DNA of 38,207 bases. Origin: Sphingomonadaceae bacterium. Lineage in GTDB: Bacteria; Pseudomonadota; Alphaproteobacteria; Sphingomonadales; Sphingomonadaceae. Made by a program: the position numbers and the translations under genes. This document shows positions 33,714-38,207 of the stretch, piece after piece; position 1 is the first letter of the stretch; each line of letters begins with the position of its first letter. Under the pieces are notes generated by a model that did not search any database, had not been told where the DNA came from, and saw nothing but the letters and a program-made list of their open reading frames with translations. The stretch covers positions 1 through 38,207 of the forward strand of contig JACVCM010000021.1 of NCBI GenBank assembly GCA_016742125.1, in the 5' to 3' direction.

Positions 33714-34756
33714 CCTCCTTCTTCCAAAACCTCGGCATGTCCTATGAAGCCGCATGGTTCACCGCGACCCTTGCGGGCATATTGCTCATCGCTTTCCCGC
33801 TGATGCTGACCGTCGCGCTAATCATCTACAGCGAGCGCAAATTATGGGCCGCCTTCGCACTTCGCAAAGGCCCCAATGTGGTCGGCCCGTTCGGCATCCT
33901 CCAGTCTTTCGCCGATGGCCTGAAGGTCTTTCTGCAGGAAACGATCATTCCATCGGCCTCCAACCGCGGCCTGTTCCTGATCGCGCCGATCATTACCTTC
34001 ACCGTCGCATTGATGGCTTGGGCGGTCATTCCGTTCGACGCGGGCGTGGTATTGTCCGACATAAATGTAGGGCTGCTCTACATCCTCGCCATCAGCAGCC
34101 TCGGTGTTTACGGCATCATCATTTCGGGCTGGGCCTCCAACTCCAAATATCCGTTTTACTCATCGATGCGAGCTGCCGCCCAGATGATTTCCTATGAAGT
34201 TTCGATCGGTTTCATCCTGATTTGCGTGGTCCTGTGGGCGGGCACGTTCAACATGGGCGGGATCATCGAAGGGCAGAAGGGACATATATTTGGCTTCATA
34301 AACGCTTATGCGCTGAACCCGTTGTTGTTCCCGATTGCAGTCATGTTCCTGATCAGCGCAATGGCCGAAACTGCGCGGGCGCCGTTTGATTTGACCGAAG
34401 CCGAAAGCGAGATCGTCGCGGGCTACCAGACCGAATATTCGTCGATGGCCTTCGCGCTCTTCTGGCTTGGCGAATATGCCAATGTGCTGCTGATGTGCGC
34501 GCTGAACGCGATCCTGTTCTGGGGTGGGTACCTGCCGCCGGTGGATTGGGCACCGCTTTATGCCGTGCCGGGTATTATCTGGCTGTTCGCCAAGATATTG
34601 CTGATGTTCTTCATCTTCGCATGGGTGAAAGCCACCGTCCCGCGTTATCGCTATGACCAGTTGATGCGCCTTGGTTGGAAGGTGTTTCTGCCGATCTCAC
34701 TGTTCTGGGTATTCTTGGTGAGCGGCTATTTGATGTGGACGGGGCATTTCGGATGA
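33710..34756 (+). CDS. nuoH: NADH-quinone oxidoreductase subunit H
   Basis: 348 residues, about eight membrane helices; forms the entry to the quinone chamber. Seen: SERKLWAAFALRKGPNVVGPFG, GWASNSKYPFYSSMRAAAQMISYEV and the ETARAPFDLTEAESEIVAGYQTEYS segment, each a family landmark. I choose GTG at 33710 (MTSFFQNLG), with GGGAG at 33696-33700; the frame is open to a GTG at 33689 inside the repeat. Stop overlaps the next gene (ATGA). Confidence 0.96.
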   Translation: MTSFFQNLGMSYEAAWFTATLAGILLIAFPLMLTVALIIYSERKLWAAFALRKGPNVVGPFGILQSFADGLKVFLQETIIPSASNRGLFLIAPIITFTVALMAWAVIPFDAGVVLSDINVGLLYILAISSLGVYGIIISGWASNSKYPFYSSMRAAAQMISYEVSIGFILICVVLWAGTFNMGGIIEGQKGHIFGFINAYALNPLLFPIAVMFLISAMAETARAPFDLTEAESEIVAGYQTEYSSMAFALFWLGEYANVLLMCALNAILFWGGYLPPVDWAPLYAVPGIIWLFAKILLMFFIFAWVKATVPRYRYDQLMRLGWKVFLPISLFWVFLVSGYLMWTGHFG

Positions 34757-35187
34757 TTACTGCGCTTTTTCTTGCACCAGCGATAGTGTCCGCGGGGCCA
34801 AGCACGGCTGTCGAACCGGCTACGGGTTGGCAATGCCAATACACCGCCGCGGACGGATCTTCGTTCAAGCTATCCGGTTTTTTCCCCGAGTTTCCTAAGG
34901 GATCGCCCGCCAATATCGCCAAGCTATCCCAAATTGATGGAAATGCACCCGAATTTTTACGCGGAAGAAAGCCGGTCAAGTCTTATGAGCCCAAAAATGG
35001 CGACCGCTTCTATCAGGTGAGTTTCGCAGATGCGAATGGTGATCGTTATAACTTGAACTTCCAGTTTTCCGAAACCAAAGAAATGCCGACCGATATCACA
35101 CACTGGATATCCAAAGAGCAGAAGCTTGTGACAATGGCATCGGGAAAATGCAGCGCCGATTTCAATCCGGAGCATAAATCCGAATGA
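34753..35187 (+). CDS. Predicted secreted protein between nuoH and nuoI
   Basis: 144 residues; short signal peptide (MITALFLAPAIVSAG) then a mature part with two cysteines (near residues 28 and 132) that could form a disulfide. No family recognised. ATG overlaps the nuoH stop and its own stop overlaps nuoI (ATGA at both ends), so it is almost certainly translated as part of the operon. Base use is somewhat richer in A/T than the nuo genes. Confidence 0.7.
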   Translation: MITALFLAPAIVSAGPSTAVEPATGWQCQYTAADGSSFKLSGFFPEFPKGSPANIAKLSQIDGNAPEFLRGRKPVKSYEPKNGDRFYQVSFADANGDRYNLNFQFSETKEMPTDITHWISKEQKLVTMASGKCSADFNPEHKSE

Positions 35188-35672
35188 CCACCATCGCCCA
35201 TCTCCTGAAGTCCTTCACGCTATGGGAATTTATCAAGGCGCACCTGCTTACCTTGCAATATTTCTTCAAGCCCAAGGCGACGGTGAATTATCCGTTCGAG
35301 AAGAACCCGCTGTCCCCGCGTTTTCGCGGCGAGCATGCGCTGCGCCGCTATCCCAATGGCGAGGAACGCTGCATTGCGTGCAAGCTGTGCGAGGCGGTGT
35401 GTCCGGCGCAGGCTATCACTATCGAGGCCGAACCGCGTGAGGACGGGTCACGCCGCACCACGCGCTATGACATCGATATGACCAAGTGCATCTATTGCGG
35501 TTTCTGCCAGGAAGCTTGCCCGGTCGATGCCATCGTCGAGGGACCGAATTTCGAATATGCCACCGAAACGCGTGAGGAATTGCTGTACGACAAGGATAAG
35601 CTCCTCGCCAATGGCGACAAATGGGAACGCGCAATTGCTGCGAACCTTGCCGCCGATGCGGCGTTTAGGTAG
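35184..35672 (+). CDS. nuoI: NADH-quinone oxidoreductase subunit I
   Basis: 162 residues; holds the two 4Fe-4S clusters N6a and N6b. Eight ligands in two ferredoxin motifs: C63, C66, C69, C73 and C102, C105, C108, C112 (CIACKLCEAVCP and CIYCGFCQEACP). The ATG overlaps the stop of the secreted-protein gene. Confidence 0.97.
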   Translation: MTTIAHLLKSFTLWEFIKAHLLTLQYFFKPKATVNYPFEKNPLSPRFRGEHALRRYPNGEERCIACKLCEAVCPAQAITIEAEPREDGSRRTTRYDIDMTKCIYCGFCQEACPVDAIVEGPNFEYATETREELLYDKDKLLANGDKWERAIAANLAADAAFR

Positions 35673-35684
35673 GGGCGGCGCATC

Positions 35685-35897
35685 GTGATTCATCAATCTT
35701 TTTCAGATCATTTTTGTTCACGCGGAGACGCGGAGACGCGGAGGATGTTTTCTCTGGGGCCACTGCGCGCTTTGCGTGAACCACAAAATATTTTACGCAG
35801 AGGGCGCAGAGAACGCGGAGTTTCGGCGCTATTACTCCTCCGCGCCTCCGCGTCTCCGCGTGAACTATTTTCTGCCCTTCGGGCTGGTGTCGTATGA
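35685..35897 (+). other. Bridging open frame across repeat copy 2 (70 codons)
   Basis: Starts at GTG 35685, 12 bases after the nuoI TAG and in the same frame, so readthrough would also give it. Its TGA (35895-35897) overlaps the nuoJ ATG. The peptide (CSRGDAETRR... SASPRE) matches that of copy 1. No Shine-Dalgarno is visible before nuoJ, so coupling may matter here. Confidence 0.4.
35716..35865. repeat. 150-bp palindromic repeat, copy 2
   Basis: Outer arms 35716-35743 and 35838-35865 (one mismatch), inner arms 35761-35780 and 35792-35811, A-rich centre. Same length, layout and reading frame as copy 1; the central parts differ at many positions while arms are nearly identical. Confidence 0.9.
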
Positions 35898-36508
35898 TTC
35901 AGGTCATCTCCTTCTATCTCTTCGCCAGCATCCTCATCGCATCCGCCGCGATGGTGATTTTTGCGCGCAATCCGGTGCATAGCGTGCTGTGGCTGATCGT
36001 CGCCTTCTTTAACGCGGCGGGCTTGATGGTCCTTATCGGCGCAGAGTTTATCGCGATGTTGCTGGTCATCGTTTATGTCGGCGCGGTCGCGGTGTTGTTC
36101 CTGTTCGTGGTGATGATGCTCGACATTGATTTTGCCGAACTTCGCGCCGGCTTTATCAAAAATGTCCCGCTGGGATTACTGCTGGCCGTGGTGCTGGTGT
36201 CCGAACTCGTGCTGGGCATCGGAGCATATCGCGCTGGCGAGGTGAAACTGGGCGTGCCCGACGGCGCTGCTGCAGTGACCGAGATGCCGAATACCGAGGC
36301 CATCGGTGCCTTGCTTTACAGCAAATACATCTTCCTGTTCGAAAGTGCAGGTCTCATCCTGCTGGTCGCCATGGTCGGCGCAATTGTGCTCACCCATCGC
36401 AAGAGCCACAGCGCAAAAGCACAGAATATCACCAGCCAGAATATGCGCCGTCCGCAGGATGCCACTCGCAATGTCAATCAGCCGGTCGGGCAGGGAGTGG
36501 AGTTGTGA
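35894..36508 (+). CDS. nuoJ: NADH-quinone oxidoreductase subunit J
   Basis: 204 residues, five membrane helices; includes NPVHSVLWLIVAFFNAAG and the conserved GAEFIAMLLVIVYVGAVAVLFLFVVMML region carrying the pi-bulge helix of the family. A ~40-residue polar tail follows the last helix (AMVGAIVLTHRK). Start codon overlaps the stop of the bridging frame. The stop overlaps the ATG of the next bridging frame. Confidence 0.96.
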   Translation: MIQVISFYLFASILIASAAMVIFARNPVHSVLWLIVAFFNAAGLMVLIGAEFIAMLLVIVYVGAVAVLFLFVVMMLDIDFAELRAGFIKNVPLGLLLAVVLVSELVLGIGAYRAGEVKLGVPDGAAAVTEMPNTEAIGALLYSKYIFLFESAGLILLVAMVGAIVLTHRKSHSAKAQNITSQNMRRPQDATRNVNQPVGQGVEL

Positions 36509-36648
36509 TGAGCCACCTGCTTTTTGCCCGCACCGTCACCCTGAACTTGTTTCAGGGTCCATCTCGCCTTGCAAGCTCAGGTCGTGCTGCACGATGGATG
36601 CTGAAACAAGTTCAGCATGACGGCTTAAAGGACGGGGCTATATTATGA
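36508..36648 (+). other. Bridging open frame across the nuoJ-nuoK gap (46 codons)
   Basis: ATG at 36508 shares a base with the nuoJ TGA, and its TGA (36646-36648) overlaps the nuoK ATG. The peptide includes VTLNLFQGPS and MLKQVQHDG, which are the translated arms of the repeat. Confidence 0.4.
36533..36623. repeat. Inverted-repeat element between nuoJ and nuoK
   Basis: 30-bp arms at 36533-36562 and 36594-36623 are inverted copies with four mismatches. Each arm is a hairpin on its own (CCCTGAA/TTCAGGG; ATGCTGAA/TTCAGCAT), and the mismatches between arms are matched changes that keep both inner stems. Confidence 0.8.
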
Positions 36649-36950
36649 TCGGTATCGAACATTATCTGGTCGTCAGCTCCATCCTGTTCGTCATGGGCGT
36701 GCTTGGCATTTTCCTGAACCGGAAGAATGTGATCGTAATTCTCATGGCGATCGAACTGATTTTGCTGGCGGTGAATATCAATCTCGTCGCGTTCAGCGCC
36801 TTTTTGGGCGATTTGACAGGGCAGGTTTTTGCCATGTTCGTGCTGACGGTTGCTGCGAGTGAAGCGGCTATCGGGCTTGCCATCCTTGTCATCTATTTCC
36901 GCGGCCGCGGCACTATTGCGGTCGACGATGTCAACCGGATGAAGGGGTAA
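36645..36950 (+). CDS. nuoK: NADH-quinone oxidoreductase subunit K
   Basis: 101 residues, three membrane helices, the standard length. Two conserved glutamates in membrane helices are visible (MAIELILLAVNINL and SEAAIGLAILV), expected in proton transfer. ATG overlaps the stop of the bridging frame. The nearest purine run is AAAGGA at 36627-36632, rather far from the start. Confidence 0.96.
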   Translation: MIGIEHYLVVSSILFVMGVLGIFLNRKNVIVILMAIELILLAVNINLVAFSAFLGDLTGQVFAMFVLTVAASEAAIGLAILVIYFRGRGTIAVDDVNRMKG

Positions 36951-36957
36951 GCATCCA

Positions 36958-38207
36958 GTGACTTCCATTCATATCATCGTCTTCCTGCCGCTGCTGGCAG
37001 CGCTGGTTGCAGGCCTGGGCCAGCGTTTCATCGGTCTGGTTGCGGCGAAGACGATTACGACGGCGGGTCTTTTCACCGCGTGCCTTTTGAGTTGGCCGAT
37101 CTTTATCGGCTTCCTGACCGGGACCGAAAAAGCCTATGTGCAGCCGGTCATGACCTGGGTGCAGTCGGGCGCGCTGTCGTTCGACTGGGAATTGCGCGTC
37201 GATGCGTTAACTGCCGTCATGCTGGTCGTCATCACTACGGTATCTGCGCTCGTCCACCTGTATAGCTGGGGCTATATGGAGGAAGATCCGGATCAACCGC
37301 GCTTCTTCGCCTATCTGTCGCTGTTCACCTTTGCGATGCTTATGCTGGTGACTGCGAACAACCTTGTACAGATGTTTTTTGGTTGGGAAGGCGTGGGTTT
37401 GGCGTCCTATCTATTGATCGGTTTCTGGTACAAAAAGCCAAGCGCCAATGCCGCTGCTATCAAGGCCTTTGTGGTCAACCGCGTCGGCGATCTTGGCTTC
37501 ATGCTCGGTATTTTCGGCATCTTCTGGCTGTTCGGCACGGTATCGATTCCCGAAATACTTGCCGCTGCGCCGGACAAGGCAGGGTCGAGCGTCGGATTTC
37601 TGGGGCTTCGTGTCGATACGATGAGCCTGCTGTGCGTGCTCCTCTTTATAGGGGCAATGGGCAAGTCGGCACAGCTTGGCCTTCATACATGGCTTCCCGA
37701 CGCGATGGAAGGGCCGACCCCCGTGTCCGCGCTGATCCATGCCGCCACGATGGTTACCGCCGGTGTGTTTATGGTCTGCCGCCTGTCGCCACTGTTCGAG
37801 ACCAGTCAGTTTGCGCTGAATGTCGTTACCATCGTCGGCGCAACGACTGCGATTTTTGCAGCTACCGTTGGCCTTGTCCAAAATGACATCAAGCGGGTGA
37901 TAGCCTATTCGACCTGTTCGCAGCTGGGGTATATGTTCTTTGCCGCTGGCGTCGGGGCGTACAGCGCAGCGATGTTCCACCTGTTCACGCACGCCTTTTT
38001 CAAGGCCTTGCTGTTTCTTGGCGCGGGGTCAGTCATCCACGCGATGCACCACGAGCAGGACATGCGCTATTATGGCGGTTTTCGGGAAAAAATCCCGCTG
38101 ACCCTCTTGGGAATGATGGCGGGGAAGCCTTGCCTAAACCGGAGTGGGGTTTTCTGGGTTTGTGGGGGTTTCGGGGTCTTTTTCTTGGGTGGGGTTGTTT
38201 TAGGGGG
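36958..38207 (+). CDS. nuoL: NADH-quinone oxidoreductase subunit L (partial, 3' end outside window)
   Basis: About 415 residues visible; antiporter-like proton-pumping subunit. Start is GTG at 36958 (MTSIHIIVFLPLL), seven bases after nuoK, with AAGGGG at about 36943. Landmarks: FFGWEGVGLASYLLIGFWY with the key Glu, GKSAQLGLHTWLPDAMEGPTPVSALIH with key Lys, and VQNDIKRVIAYSTCSQLGYM, cited as anchors. From about 38125 the reading goes wrong: conserved residues reappear in the +1 frame and the DNA becomes G/T-rich, so the last ~80 bases are likely misread. Confidence 0.94.
   Translation, partial: MTSIHIIVFLPLLAALVAGLGQRFIGLVAAKTITTAGLFTACLLSWPIFIGFLTGTEKAYVQPVMTWVQSGALSFDWELRVDALTAVMLVVITTVSALVHLYSWGYMEEDPDQPRFFAYLSLFTFAMLMLVTANNLVQMFFGWEGVGLASYLLIGFWYKKPSANAAAIKAFVVNRVGDLGFMLGIFGIFWLFGTVSIPEILAAAPDKAGSSVGFLGLRVDTMSLLCVLLFIGAMGKSAQLGLHTWLPDAMEGPTPVSALIHAATMVTAGVFMVCRLSPLFETSQFALNVVTIVGATTAIFAATVGLVQNDIKRVIAYSTCSQLGYMFFAAGVGAYSAAMFHLFTHAFFKALLFLGAGSVIHAMHHEQDMRYYGGFREKIPLTLLGMMAGKPCLNRSGVFWVCGGFGVFFLGGVVLG

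Noticed and set aside
35670..35684. Programmed stop-codon readthrough of nuoI into the bridging frame
   Set aside because: The frame is the same as nuoI, but nuoI already has normal family length and no readthrough signal is visible.

Overview
The window looks like a piece of an alphaproteobacterial chromosome from the Sphingomonadales (Sphingopyxis/Sphingorhabdus-like; an inference from remembered gene order and protein flavour, not from a search). Supporting signs are the nuoA-L order with small ORFs between subunits, the zauP-zapA-6S RNA-5-formyl-THF cyclo-ligase-DUF2842 block, the tkt-gap-pgk-fba group, and several families of palindromic intergenic repeats. Nearly all of the sequence is coding.

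Left part (1-7.9 kb). A minus-strand signalling pair comes first: an RpfC-like membrane histidine kinase cut by the left edge, overlapped by a REC-PAS-GGDEF-EAL cyclic-di-GMP protein. tRNA-Pro(CGG) and thyA follow. Then a near-consensus promoter leads into a three-gene branched-chain 2-oxoacid dehydrogenase operon (E1alpha, E1beta, E2); the E3 gene is not here.

Middle (7.9-17.6 kb). A minus-strand cluster of four exported proteins of unknown job runs from 15.7 down to 7.9 kb: three small DUF11-type proteins, then a 1694-residue protein with Ig-like/SdrD-type modules and a C-terminal half that looks like an outer-membrane beta-barrel. It meets the dehydrogenase operon tail to tail, sharing a CTAG that is a stop codon on both strands. 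Next come tRNA-Asp(GTC), DUF2842, 5-formyl-THF cyclo-ligase, a 6S RNA with a visible promoter, zapA and a zauP-like gene.

Carbon metabolism (17.8-25.3 kb). Transketolase, GAPDH and phosphoglycerate kinase form a tight operon ended by an intrinsic terminator. Class I aldolase, thiE, efp and an inositol-monophosphatase-family gene follow.

Right part (25.3-38.2 kb). The complex I operon nuoA-B-C-D-E-F-G-H-I-J-K-L runs off the right edge. It is interrupted by five small non-nuo genes (two predicted secreted proteins, three tiny membrane proteins) and four intergenic repeat elements. The most unusual pattern is that each of the four repeats is spanned by an open frame. All four frames end in an ATGA/GTGA overlap with the next nuo start, and three also begin on the preceding stop. 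Translation could therefore run almost without a break across the operon despite the insertions. The last ~80 bases show a frameshift and a G/T-rich composition inside conserved nuoL, which reads as poor sequence at a contig end.
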